64,000 bases of DNA. Origin: Bryum argenteum. Taxonomy: Eukaryota > Streptophyta > Bryopsida > Bryales > Bryaceae. Position numbers and translations under genes: made by a program. Position 1 is the first letter of the stretch, and every line of letters starts with the position of its first letter. The notes below the pieces were generated by a model that was not told the origin of the DNA, made no database searches, and was given only the letters and a program-made list of their open reading frames with translations. The stretch is from NCBI GenBank assembly GCA_037043015.1, contig CM073323.1:25448758-25512757 (forward strand), written 5' to 3'. This document shows positions 11,774-24,500 of the stretch, one piece after another.

Positions 11774-12565
11774 TAGTGCATCACATTCGGTACTGTACTA
11801 GAAGAGAATCTGTACCTTCTAATATCATGATTATTGGAGAGATGGAATCGCCCATGGTTAATTGTAAGTCCTAACCATACTCAAATTTAACAGAAGAACT
11901 CTTACTTGTTTGTACAGCCTACGTTCGTCTCTATCAGGAAATGATCCTTATCGTCCAATTTCCGTTTTCCTATGACAACAACTGTAGCAGAAGATACATG
12001 TGGTTGAGGTCAGAAGAAGATCAAAGTCCTGTTCTTAGGCAAGTGCAAAGAGGAAACTAAAATCTGCCCCTATATTCATGCACCATGAGTATCAGAAGTT
12101 AATTCTCTCTTGCAGTTCCCTATGCTTCCCTATCTAGTTCTTTCTACCCCCCGTGTGCCCTGAGTTGAGCATCACTAAAACATCTGGTGGCGGCTTGCAA
12201 TCGTGATTGAGATGATGCCTGTCCAACAACTTTCGGCTTTGCAGTTCTTTTCAAGTGTATGACAAGTGAGATGATACCACGTACATGCAACATGCAACAT
12301 TAGCACTTAATCACATGCAGGAAGAGAAATAGTAAATTAAGATGAAAAGAAATGACAATTTTCCTTTGCTTAAAGAAGAGAAAGAGCTTTGAGCATATTG
12401 TGCCTTGGTTTATGCATGTGTCGATTAAGCATTACTTAATACAATAATTGGTTAAAATAAATGGAATAGAAAAAGTATATCGTGCCCTTGTTGGGGTAGG
12501 CGTATATAGAGTGTCCGTTCAATGATATATCCACATGACATAACACAAGTAGAAGCTTTGCCCAA
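11774..12565. other. 3' flank of DUF3727 gene; no further gene
   Basis: Mixed-composition sequence after the stop, with no coherent exon set on either strand. Confidence 0.45.
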
Positions 12566-12685
12566 ACGCAGAACATATTAAACACCAAAGAAAACACGGG
12601 GTAAAAATAATGCGGGGTTGTGTAATGTGATAAAAATAATGTGGGGTTGTGTAATGTTAGATACGAGGTGAGAACATAGAACATA
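12566..12685. repeat. Flanking segment holding an unoccupied copy of the transposon target site
   Basis: AACATATTAAACACCAAAG followed by GGGTAAAAATAATG occurs here uninterrupted. The same flanks appear again split by the 930-bp element (AACATATTAA before it, TTAAACACCAAAG and GGGTAAAAATAACG after it). An internal partial tandem repeat (AAAAATAATG.GGGGTTGTGTAATG, twice) lies at 12604-12660. Confidence 0.75.
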
Positions 12686-12689
12686 TTAA

Positions 12690-13619
12690 CCCCTAAAAAT
12701 CCAAGCGTTTTTTGGCCTTCCAAAACCAAGAATTGTGATTTTCTACCACCTTGTTCGAAATGAGATATGGTCAAAAAATTTATTGTTTTTCTGTACTTTC
12801 AACCGTAAGATCTCAAACCCACCTACTATTAGTACTACCATGTGAAATTTCAACCGTTGGATCTTCACCATTTGTGAGATCTTAACATTCAAAGTTGGTG
12901 CAGAAGTTTTTTTGGGCATTGCTTGTGAGACATTGTTTCCATGGAGCATATGTTAAATTGAAGATTGTTACCCCAAACATAATATCCATATTTTTTTCCA
13001 TGTAGATAATCAAGTTGGGTACGCTCATGCAAAATTTTGGAAACTCATTCCATTTGTATGACCTTCATGCAAATTATTTCTTAGAAGAAGGTCTAAAAAC
13101 ATTGATATAGTAAAACATGCATTTCCTTCGATATATTTGGTTTAATTAAAAATCCAAATGACGAGTAGGTGCCTTTATGAGTTTGTGAAATTTGAGGAAA
13201 AAAAATTTGGGAAAATTCCAAAACCTCAAATTTTGACAAATTTTGTAAGAGTTAATTCAGAAATTACTAGAAATTGTGAAGATTGTTTTTGTAATTTTTG
13301 AGGGCTGCCCTTGTGAAATTCACAAACTTTTTGAGTTAGCTCACTTTGGAACTCAAGTAGTAATTTGGTCATGAACATATTTCCAAAAAAAAATCTCAAA
13401 AAAATATTAAATTTAAACTGCCCCAGTTCGGCTCGCAAGCCAAGAATTGTCGTAGAAGACTCAAAAATTGGAATTTGGCTTTGCAAATTTTACCACATAC
13501 ACTTTGCAGTAGAGGGAGCACCCATTAAAAAATTTGGGCAAAAGTATTACTTTTAACCTATTCATCTAGGCTGCCCAAAATAGCAAAAGCCCGATTTGGT
13601 CCTCTTGGATCTTTAGGGG
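12690..13619. mobile_element. TTAA-flanked non-autonomous DNA transposon, 930 bp
   Basis: Termini are inverted repeats CCCCTAAAAATCCAAG (left) and CTTGGATCTTTAGGGG (right), with one mismatch in 16. Both are bordered by TTAA (12686-12689 and 13620-13623). TTAA duplication plus a CCC start is the signature of piggyBac-type insertion; the assignment to that superfamily is inference. No transposase frame is present. A 244-bp relative sits in an intron of the PHO1 gene, and a one-ended remnant lies at 43832. Confidence 0.75.
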
Positions 13620-13623
13620 TTAA

Positions 13624-15753
13624 ACACCAAAGAAAGCATGGGGTAAAAATAACGTGGGATTATGAGGTGACAACATATTTGGGGACCTGGACTTGAGGAC
13701 GTGAACTAGGTCTCAGGTGCCCGAAAGCCTCGTCACAACGGTCCCCATACCATATGGTCCGGCTCGAGGGATCTCATCCGTTAACTCCTAAGAACGATCA
13801 TGAGCCGTCGGATGCACTCTATCGGGTGCCAAGGGAACACGTCGGCATGGGGAACGTTTTGGGAGCGGGATGGAGCGGCCAGGGATGAATGGCCGACTTG
13901 CTCCAGCCCATTTCCCCGGGCAATGGTTCGGTAATCGGTACCCCTAGGAATTACAGCACACGCCCACCTCAGTAAATACATGAGGAATGCTTCGGCACCT
14001 CCAAGTTTGTATTTTCTGATTTCAACAGCGTGCTCTAGCAACCATTATAACCATAGCATATCATGTGTAATATAACTGCAACTAACAGTTTTGGGTCAAT
14101 ATGATCTTGGAAGATGAGTTTGTTTCTATTTTCAGAAAAAGCACAAGTATCATGTTCTAAGTTTTTGTTTCAGAATTCGCAATTCGCTGATGAAAGCCCT
14201 AAAACAGCCTTTGGTCACTCCCAATGGCCAATCGTGTGATGAGAAGCACTGTTGTTTCCAATGCTCAAAAGGCACAGTGTGCATCTCTCTCATGCTTGCA
14301 TCTCCCCTCCGACAATCGCCACATCCACTCACACAGCAAATCGATGCCACAAATCAAACAAATTACACGAAGGTAATGACTTGGACAGCGGACACGTTGA
14401 GGGCCAGATGACGAAGATGAATATCCAAGGAATGAATCCATGGAATGAATATCCAAGGAATGAATCCATGGAATCCATGACCGGCAAATTCAAATGCTAT
14501 TGGCTCTGAGTGGGTGTAGAAAATTCTGGAATGTGAAGGAGGAGTCCAGTCAGCTCGCATGAAGTGGTCGTGACCCAAAAGCAACTCGGCATACACTAAA
14601 ACCCGGGTCTTTAGTGGCTAAAAGGAGGATAATATTGAAATTGGGATTTGATGAAGGAATACAGATAGGTGCAAATGTGCAAATGTGCACCCGGGAGTTT
14701 GCCTAGCTTTGAGTAGCCCCTGCAAAAGATTCATTGCTCGTGACTGCTGATTCTGCTTTCAGGATTCTTCTAGATTTTGCTTAACCCTTATTTAAGTGCC
14801 TTCCCACTCATTAGCAAATGACTAGCTGCCAGCTTTGGGTGGGGCCAAACCATTTTGACCTAATTTGTCTGTTTTTCTAGTGACTGGATTCCTTGTTTTC
14901 TCAGAGCTATTGTCACGAATATGCCATGATTAATGTTTCATAGATGACGAGTGATGGTTCTTGGATTTTCTTTATAATTTCCTATTATGTTTTTGATAAC
15001 GTAACTTGATTATTATTTTTTTTTTTAAAATTTAATTTTTTTTTTGAAATTTTAGTTTTTTTTTTTAAGTTTTAAATTTTTAACTTATACACGAACACAT
15101 AGGTTCTGTCTTAGTAATTCAAAAGTTAATCATTTTGAAGGTGGCGTAAGTAACGATTTTATATCTTTTGCATACAAAAGCATTATTATTTGTCTCTCAC
15201 ATACAGAAAATAATATCCTCATGTGAAAACAAATGGACATATGCTCCAATAAATCTCTTACATAAAGTGAATAAGAGACCTAACTAGTTTGAAAGATTTA
15301 CAAAAGTGGCTTTTTCCAGATACTTCGTCACGGAGATGACAAGCAGGGGGGCGTCACATGTCCTACATGATCATATTCAGTAGCTAGCTTTGCAGATGAT
15401 GATATGTGCATGAGTGTGGATCTCGCTGAGCAATATGGATGAATAATAATCCCTGCTCACTCACTTTCTCTCTCACAAGATTCACCAGATCACAAGATTC
15501 AAAGCAAGGATGGTTCGATCACGGAAGAGTGCTGTGAACGAACAAAACTGGTTTGGGTTGGCCTGGACCCCACAAGCGGAACTTACTACAGTAGCACGAG
15601 ATCAAGAGAGGTGCCGCGATCCGCGTGTCTGAAGGAAAAGCGTTGCACCTAGATTCACAGCGGCAGCCCAAAATGGCTGCGCTGCTACTGCATGTTCGAG
15701 CGATTATTTTGTTCACGCATGCGATCCCAGTCACGGTCGATTCCGATCGATCG
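13624..15753. other. Intergenic region; no supported gene
   Basis: Holds a short direct repeat (GAATATCCAAGGAATGAATC, twice, 14420-14472) and T-rich runs at 15017-15080. Short frames at 13781-14041 and 14150-14600 overlap on both strands with no recognisable protein. The right end is the PHO1 upstream region. Confidence 0.45.
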
Positions 15754-15761
15754 TATATATA
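15754..15761 (+). promoter_or_regulatory. Candidate TATA box of the PHO1 gene
   Basis: TATATATA in a GC-richer context, about 200 bp before the PHO1 ATG at 15960. Position fits a plant core promoter with a 5' leader of roughly 170 nt. No transcript start can be seen. Confidence 0.4.
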
Positions 15762-15959
15762 CACCTCTTGCAACGTGCTAAGCCCAGAAAAAGGAATCAA
15801 CTGTGCGTGAGATCGATCCGGCAGTTGAATGATCGACACCGCAGTAGTATCTGAATCTCGACTGGTCAGACGTACTACGTTATGGTTTTCGACCTGCGAC
15901 CCCGCTGGTGGAATGTTTTGATCGGTGTTAGTTCGTGATTGCAGTGGTGGGATATTAGG

Positions 15960-18900
15960 ATGGTGAAATTTGCTAAGCAATTGGAGGGTTCTTTGGTGCC
16001 GGAATGGAAAGATGCATACTGCAACTACAAGGAGCTTAAGCGCGATGTGAGACGTATCAAGGAGGATCGCCTGCTGCAGGTCCATGGCGCCGGGGAGCGC
16101 GTCCTCTACTCTCGGCGTGGCTCCCTGTCGCAGTTGCACCATCTGGGCGTCCATCTCAAGCGCACTGCACATGGAATGAATCCCTTGCACCATGAACACG
16201 ATCGGGTACCACCAAGTCCGTTCTTTTTACAGATTGATCAGAACTGGTTGCGAGATTCACCGTTTTGAGGGTTTGTTTTTATTTGGTTATTGTGAGCAGG
16301 GGCATAAGAATTCGTTCGACTGGACAGCAGACGAGGATACAGATGTTCTCATGGTAGACGTGCGAGACTCAATCGGCCAAGGCGAGCAAGACAGGATTTT
16401 CTTCAACCACTTGGACGGGGAGCTCGAGAAGATCAACAGCTTCTATAAAGCGAAAGAATCAGAGTACGTTGCGCGCGCCATTCGTCTTGAGAAGCAGCTC
16501 TTGGCATTGTTCCAAGTCCAGGAAGCGCTCGCTCGCCAGAATCTCAAGATGCGAGCCTCCTCCTTCAACCAGAGGAACCAGTTCAGCCAAGAACTCAATT
16601 CCTGTAAGTCACCGCACACTCAGTCTTTCTCTTCCTCGTCCTCTTCACACCCATAAGAACTAACCAAGCTTGAGCATTGCAGTTGAGAGTCCTCTGCTAG
16701 AAGTGATAACAGTCCGACACGACGAAAGCGAGGACCAGATGACGCGGCAATCAGTCTCAAGCAATGCAGATTCGATCCAGAGCTCCTCGGACGAAGAGAT
16801 GGAGATCATAGCTAACTTCATCGAAAACGTGGACGTGAAAGTGGAGTGCGATTCCGTGTTCGAGGGCCACAACGTGAGCAGCGAAAGCTCACGGTTCAGC
16901 TGGTCGACTCGAAGCAGCTCTCTCGATTCGGCTTCCTCACGATACGCGCACCAGGGCGATGCCTGGACGTTGTCGGCGGATGCGAGTCCCTTGCACATCG
17001 TGCAGAAGAAGGGTGAATTCCATGCTCGCTTGCGACACACTCGCGAGCTCGTGGAGCATCAAGGGATACGCAGGGGGAAGCATAGCAGACACAAGAGCAT
17101 CATCCAGGATATGATCGACATGAGCCTGGGCAAGAAGAAGGTGCAAAGCTCCGAGAAAATGCTTCGAACCGCGTTCATCGAATTCTACCGCGGCCTTGGC
17201 CTCCTCAAAAGCTACAGGTCTTTACAATGCTGCCAGGTCCTTCAATGCTTAGTTTTGAGTGATTGCTTTACAGATTCGAGGCAATGTGAGCACCCTGAGC
17301 TTACACATCATTGAAATCTCTTCTTGTGCAGCTCGTTAAATATGGTGGCGTTTGCCAAAATTATGAAAAAGTATGATAAAGTAGGACGGCACAAATTTGG
17401 GCCTTTTTACATCAGAGAAGTGGAGCACTCCTACTTCGCAACTTCAGACAAGGTACCCAATCTTTCTTCAACATCGAGTATCTAACCAATGTAATGATTC
17501 TCTTCCGTTCTCTTATCCATAAAGGAGAATCTATTCTCTACTAAGAAAGTAGTGGATGGTCAAAAAGCTCTTTCTTAGACATTGCTTGTACGATTCATAT
17601 TGGTTCTGCAGCAAGGCTTTGAATGTGTTGCGGTTTTGAATCTCATCAGGTGACGAAACTAATGACGAAAGTGGAGGAGATTTTTACTAAGCATTTTGCC
17701 GACCATGATAGACGAAAAGCTATGTCGCAGTTGAGGCCCATACAGAAACAAGGAGGACACAGCATTACATTCTTGTTAGGTACGGATAACTCATCACCAT
17801 ATTCAATATTTTTGGGATAAGAATCAATGACTGCTACATTAACTTAATCTGGACTCATTCACAAATTCTGGACTTGAGCAGATTTTGGAAATTTTGTGGA
17901 ATGATCATTACACTAATTGAAAATTTACACAGGTGATGTGTGTATCTTTGTATTCTCCAAAGATCCCCAATTTACATTTTCGTATTCACACTGTATCTTA
18001 CTTACATGAGTACCTAGGGGATCCCCCATGCTTTATTTTTGGACTGCTTCCTGTCCAGAAGTAGTTAATAAAATGTATCATTGATATGCGGAGTGACCAA
18101 TATTTGAGCATTCTCGACCGTGCAGGTATATTTTCGGGTGCGTCGTTGGCGTTGATGGGAGGGTTTCTAGTCTTGCTATCAACCACATGGGAGTACCGAG
18201 TTTTAGGAGGTCACAATTACATGGACACCGTGTTCCGGGTGTTCAGCACTTTGGGTTTAGTTCTTCTCCACATGTACATGTATGGGCTGAACGTTTACGC
18301 ATGGCAACGTGTTCGCATCAACTACCCGTTCATCTTCGAGTTTTCACCGGGCAGCGAGCTTCGCTACCGGGAGGTTTTTCTTGTGTGCACCGCCGGCACC
18401 AGCATGTTGTTCGGTACCATGATAGCGCACATCATTGCGAGCACCCGAGAAATCGGCCAATACAACACCTCCGAGTGGGCTCCCATGGGAATCACCCTGG
18501 TAAAACCTTCTTAACCCCTAAAGATCCTTGATACAAAATTATCACAAAGGACCCTCTTCTACTTCAGGCCTAGAATAACTCAATTTAAGCATTAATCAAA
18601 AGATCTAACCGTAGGATCTTGAATTTAACTTGACCCTTTACTCATATGTCAAATTTGAACTGTTAATTTTTCTCCTATCATAATGGTCAAAGTTGGCTGA
18701 CATTTTTCCCTAAAGACATCCCAAAAAGCCATTTCGGCTTTCTTGGATCTTTAGGGGATTAACCAAACGTGTTCTCATTTTTTTTAAAGATTTTTTTAAT
18801 GTTTAATGCATGTACATGTTCAGGGCCTCAAAATTTGCATGACCCATAAGCGAGGGTGCCCATCACATGAACAACGTTGTAGTTTTCAAATCGTATTACG

Positions 18901-20609
18901 CATCTTGTTTAACCACAAAATTCTCCTTGTGCAGGTTTTCCTTGTAGCACTATGCATGCCTATGAACATACTTTACAGGTCTGCACGCATGTGTTTTCTG
19001 CGCTGCCTTCATCGTGTTGTATGTGCTCCTTTTTTTAAGGTGGGCAGCACTACCCTTGTGAAGTCGAGTCACACTAATAGTTCCATTACTCTAATTTAGA
19101 AGACCTTGTCATATTTCATACAAATGAACTTTTTATGACATCTAGACGAATTTCAAAGTGATATTGTGACATTGATTTTGTAGGTTTTACTTTCGGATTT
19201 TTTCCTTGGTGATCAACTGACGAGCCAAGTTGCCTCGTTCCAAAATTTAGAGTTCATGTTATGTTATTACTCGGGTGGGTATTTCCGAGACCGGCGCGAG
19301 GAAGCTTGTACTCACAATCGAGCGTTCAAGGGGTCGATGTATGTCTTCTCCGCAATGCCATATTGGTTCCGGTTCTTCCAGGTAATGTATACATAATCTT
19401 GTACTATCATGTACTATTAATTTTTGGTATGATATGGGTATGATATGATAAATAGTGTGATTTTTTTTTAACTACTTTTTTGATATTAAGAAATTATTCT
19501 AACCAGATGGTATTATAGGTGACATGGATGCAGTTGTATACATGGGATTAGAAAAGGAATTTCCGGCACATATATAATGAATTATACACATGTCGCAGAT
19601 ATTGAGACGCGCCTTAGTGGAACCCATATCATGCCATGTGTAAAGTTGGTGTTTTTATATTGATTCTAATTTATTATTTTTCGATGGATATAGTGTTTGA
19701 GGCGATGGCGAGATGAAGGAGGAGACAAGATGCAGCTTTACAATGCAGGCAAATATGCATCCGCCATGTTGGCCATGGTGATCAAACTCACGTACAACTC
19801 CAAGGAGAACGTCACGTGGCTAGTCCTCTTCATTGTTTCCTCTTGTTTGGCAACCATGTACCAACTTTACTGGGACCTCGTTGTCGATTGGGGCTTGCTT
19901 CAACGAAACTCCCGTAACCCGTGGCTACGCGACAACCTCATCCTCAAGAAAAAATACATCTATTTCCTCTCCATGGTAATTAAAAACCCACATTTGACAT
20001 GCATGCTTTGGCCACCCCTACATGTAATCCTTGTCATCGTCTAATGTCTTCACACACCGTCTGATTTTAAGCTTTGCATACTTGGAATAGTGGTGTAAAA
20101 TTTTAATTATTTTTCGATAGTCTGCAAAGCTAGTGCAAATCCATCCCAAAAAAAAGACATTTTTTGAGTAATCCTATAATTCCTATGAATATTTGAACCT
20201 TACTGTGCGGTTTTTGGGGCGGGACGGTTTTCGCCACTCCTACCTTACTGGAGCTGATGGTTTTTTATGTGTGATGATGTGATGTGCAGGGCTTGAATGT
20301 TGTGTTAAGGCTTGCATGGGTGTCATCCATTCAACACGTGAACATGTTTCCCGGATTCAGTCAATCTGGCTGGGACACCATCTTCGCATCATTGGAGGTT
20401 ATTCGACGCGGTCACTGGAACTTCTACAGGTACTACTTCTAAACACATGCTAATTTTAGCTCGTACATTTCTATAGCAATTTGTTCTGATCTATGTGGGT
20501 GTGTACGAGCAGATTGGAGAACGAGCATCTCAACAATGTAGGCAAATTCAGAGCAGTGAAGACAGTCCCTCTCCCATTCAAAGAATTCGAGGGAAACTCC
20601 TCCTTGTAG
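15960..20609 (+). CDS. PHO1: PHO1-type phosphate exporter (SPX-EXS), 843 aa
   Basis: PHO1 proteins export inorganic phosphate and sense inositol pyrophosphates through SPX. Eleven exons: 15960-16205, 16300-16603, 16683-17217, 17332-17452, 17650-17779, 18126-18499, 18935-19039, 19184-19381, 19694-19975, 20290-20429, 20513-20609. All introns are GT-AG, with one open frame to TAG. The N-terminus [20 protein letters not shown] is the SPX start; SPX continues through exon 2 ([20 protein letters not shown]) to [20 protein letters not shown] and [11 protein letters not shown] in exons 3-4. An acidic Ser-rich linker lies at about residues 184-290. Membrane segments begin at residue ~446 ([16 protein letters not shown]). 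The EXS domain spans about 600-790 ([39 protein letters not shown]). Length is slightly above the ~780-aa family norm because of the linker. Intron 6 carries a TTAA MITE. Which PHO1 paralogue this is cannot be told. Confidence 0.92.
18515..18758. mobile_element. TTAA-flanked MITE inside PHO1 intron 6, 244 bp
   Basis: Begins CCCCTAAAGATCCTTG after TTAA (18511-18514) and ends CTTGGATCTTTAGGGGA before TTAA (18759-18762). It shares its ends with the 930-bp element at 12690 and some interior sequence (ATCTAACCGTAGGATCTT versus the ACCGTTGGATCTT region there). The host intron keeps its GTAAAA donor and GTGCAG acceptor outside the element. Confidence 0.75.
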
Positions 20610-21589
20610 TTTGTTTTTATTTGTTCATATTCAGTTTTTTTGATTTACGGATTGTTCTGAAATCAGAGCAGTGTTTAATGAGCGTGTACATAATGGGTCT
20701 TTGTGTATTCATTAGTACTCATATTGAGACCTGATAAAAATTGTGTGGCACAATGGTCACTGTATTTCTTGTTTCTTATTGATTTTACTTGCTACCAAAG
20801 TGCTCAAAAACGTGGAAATTTCTGGGGTGTGAGCCGATCGATCACTCAATATTGCTTTCCCAAAACATGCAGACAAGTTTCGCAGACTTTGATGAAGTGA
20901 AGCTCTTCTTGTTGATGCATATTTACAGTCTTCTTGTAAGATGTACAACAGTGATAATTAAATTGACATTAAGGCTCTGTCCCGGTGGAATGTGGTATTA
21001 ATTATATGTAAACATGAGAATGAATCCCATTCCAGTTTCGATTCATAATATTGACTTTCGATTCATTCCTGAAAAAAAAGAAGAAATTAAAGTGTGACCA
21101 TGAGTTGACTAAGATGTTCAGTACAACATCTATTTAAATAAAATAAATTTGATATACTGTTTCTCTTTCAAACCACAAGTACAATTTTGTTTCTGTATGA
21201 ATTACTCTTCGATTTTGTTTCTGTATGAAGTACTCTTCGATTTTGTTTCTGTATGAAGTACTCTTCGATTCTTGTATCAAAGTTATGGATAATTTTTGTT
21301 GATGCTTGACAACATTTTCCAACTAGAGGCACTTGAACTATAGAGAGATTTGAGATAAGGTAACATTGTTTCGACACACTTCCACTTCCCAAAAGCTAAT
21401 CTGATGATATTCTACGACCTTCTGAAGGTGACTATTAAAATCCCAGATGAAAAAACTTTGTCTCTTGACATTCGATCTTAAAAGTCTCTTAAGTATTGAA
21501 GCTGGGGACCCAATCACACCGCTTCACCACTTTTTAGTCAACTCTCTCCATCTCAAAAGAAAAGAAAATGGCTAACCGAGCTCCTCAAA
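20610..21589. other. Intergenic between PHO1 and aspartic protease
   Basis: No gene seen. Includes the 28-bp tandem repeat at 21183-21266 and the upstream region of the protease gene. Confidence 0.45.
21183..21268. repeat. 28-bp tandem repeat, 3 copies
   Basis: Unit GATTTTGTTTCTGTATGAAG followed by TACTCTTC, repeated three times with one or two changes. It lies about 320 bp before the aspartic protease start. Confidence 0.8.
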
Positions 21590-24500
21590 ATGCCACGACA
21601 GAAGATTTCATTCAGACTACTGCAAACATGGTGCCTGCTTTTCCCAGTACTACTGAGCTTCGTGACTGAGCTTCTGCTTGTTGTTGGTGTGAGTGGCAAC
21701 TTGTACAGCTTCGAAGTCACGCACCGATACTCCAACAAGGCCAGGAGCGAGCTTCAGGTGCACACACACTCATCGATCTCAGACACCACTAATCGAGCAA
21801 GAGAGCATCATCAATTTTAATGGGTAAAATTTGCAGCGAAGTTTGATCGGGGGAGAAATTGGGTGTGCAGGTGCGGCATGGAGATGCATTCAAGGATTGG
21901 CCGCAGCATGGAACCGCCGCATTTCACAACATGCTTTTCCATTTCGACCTGCTTCGCCACCATGGCGGCAACATGGACAGCCCTTCAGCTGCTGCCAAAA
22001 CTTCACAGCCGCTCTTGGCGAGCTCCATTGGAAATGCTACCTATTACAACAACCATGATGGGTGAAAAACAAACGCCTTTTTCTTCCAATTCCCACTTTT
22101 CTTTCATCTCGTTACATTCACGTATGAAGAAAACCATGCTCTCAGCTATAATGGTTAAAACACATATTTTGTTATAATAGGAATATTCAATTTATCAATT
22201 CAATGACAAGTGAGCTTGGGTCGAGCTAAATGTAGTCACAGATTGGGTGCTTCACTGAAACTGAACAAAACAATCAATTGTAGGAATTTTCAAATGGCCA
22301 TATCTTACTTAAATTTTCTTCAAAATAATACTCTTTTTGTAGATGTCAAAAACACCTCATGTGCTGAATTTGAAGACAATTTGAGTAAGATATGGTCATT
22401 TGAAAATTCCTACAATTGGTTGTTTTGTTCATTTTCGCGAAGTACCCAATCTATGAATACATCTAACTAAACTATATTTTCCCAAAATCATTGAACAAAA
22501 TATGTATTTTAGTCATACAATCAGATTTAGTGATTGATTTATGGCAATTATCGGTGGCTTGGCAAGTTTCTTGCAAGCCAAGCTGAGGCCGGTTTAGCCA
22601 AAACTTTCTACATGGAGAATTGAATCTTTGATCCTGAGTGTTTATGCTTGACTTTCAACTACTTATGTAATAAAAAGCGGTACAATGAGTGATGTGAATG
22701 ATGCTATGCTATTGAGTGATTGGAGAATCTTGCTGTACTGTTTATGTGAATAAAAAGTCGGATCGATATTCTTGGCAAAGACTAGTACATAGTATCTTCA
22801 TTATTTGTATGCTATCTTTCACAGTTATGAATTCTTAATATGTTATTTTTGTTCCTAATGGGTGCCTTCTTACAAATGCTGAAGAATGCTGATGTTTATT
22901 TTTGTTGAATCAGGTTGCAGTACACATACATTGAGATTGGAACCCCTCGCCAAAGCTATTTCGTGACATTAGACACTGGAAGTGACTTGCTGTGGATACC
23001 ATGTGCACACTGCATTTCTTGTGCTCCTCTTGTTTCTTCTGTTTATGTAAGTAACTTAAGCATTTTAAGCCACTTAATGTATCTAAGTAATACGTCTAAA
23101 ATATATGAACTCGTCATGATTTTTGTTTGATTTTAAGTATTTAACCAAGTGCTTAAATGGTGCATGCTGTAAAAGAGATTGAAAATGGATTGGTTTGTTT
23201 GCAGAATACTACATTCAATGTATACAATCCCTCGAATTCAACGTCATCTACACAATTAACATGCGCTAGTGTCTATTGCGACCTTGCTGCTTCGTGTCCA
23301 TCTAGCTCATCACAATGTCCCTACCACTTGCAATACCTTTCTCCTGTTTCCACGGATGGCTACCTTGTTGCGGATATGCTTTACCTTGTTCCGCAAAGAG
23401 GTGGAAACAAGACTAATGCACAAGTAGTTTTTGGGTATGGCAACAATTAACTACACTTAAATGAAGAACTAATCTAGCTATAATTGAAGAGTATAGTATC
23501 AAAAGCTGATACTATTTCTCTTTCTTGATCGCCCTCATGAATTAACGTATAATTTTGAATTTTAACAAATGGTGCAGGTGGCACAATATTAAGGCCTGAC
23601 ATTTTGGAGGGTGGTTTTATTGCAGATGTGGAACAAACCAAACGGGGGCATTTATTGAGGGCACTACTGTACCGAATGGTCTTCTAGGATTAGGAATGAA
23701 GCCATCGTCGATACCAAGTGTCTTGGCACAACACAAAGTCATTGCCAATTCCTTCTCTTTGTGCTTTGACGATGGCTTCAGCACAGGAAGGCTTGTATTG
23801 GGAGATAGAGGCGATTCAAAGGCACATAGTACAGCTATCTTGAAAGTGTCACCGTAAGCTTATGATCCACCCTTCTTTCTTTGTTTTTTATGCCATACAA
23901 TATTCAAGCATTTCCACAAAATAATCTTCTAAAATTTGATCCTCACCACATACAATAACATAATCTCTTAGCAACTTCCATACAAAATCCAATCTTGTAT
24001 AAGTAAGTAGTCACATCTTGGCACATGTGTACATCTTACACTTACACTTTGTTATCGGTTGCGGTCATATTCAAATTTGCAAAACTCTTGCTACACATAG
24101 TGTAAGATTGTGTCATGTAGAATGGGATTCTTAAACCCACTCGTTTGACAAATCTTAGCCTTGCAAGCTAAAAGCTATACTTTCAACAATAGTTTTCTCT
24201 TTTACTTTTGAGAATCCACAAGCTTCACTAGTAGGAAATGGTGTCTAGAATTTGTCCGGAATTACGTTGAACCACCTATTTTTTCTTACAACTTCATATC
24301 CTCAAATCAATCAACACAACTACCAATATTTTGTAGATTTTTAATAGTGTAGTAGACCAACCCACATGCTAGTATTGAATCAATAAAACTTTGATGGAAA
24401 TTGACACTTGTAATAATTGATTGAAGAACACAAAGTTATACAAAAAACAAGCGATTCTGTGTAACTCCGGACATGTAATTACGGACAAATTTTGAACACC

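Noticed and set aside
15519-16199. 226-codon minus-strand frame opposite the PHO1 start
   Set aside because: Antisense to the clear SPX exon; no domain.
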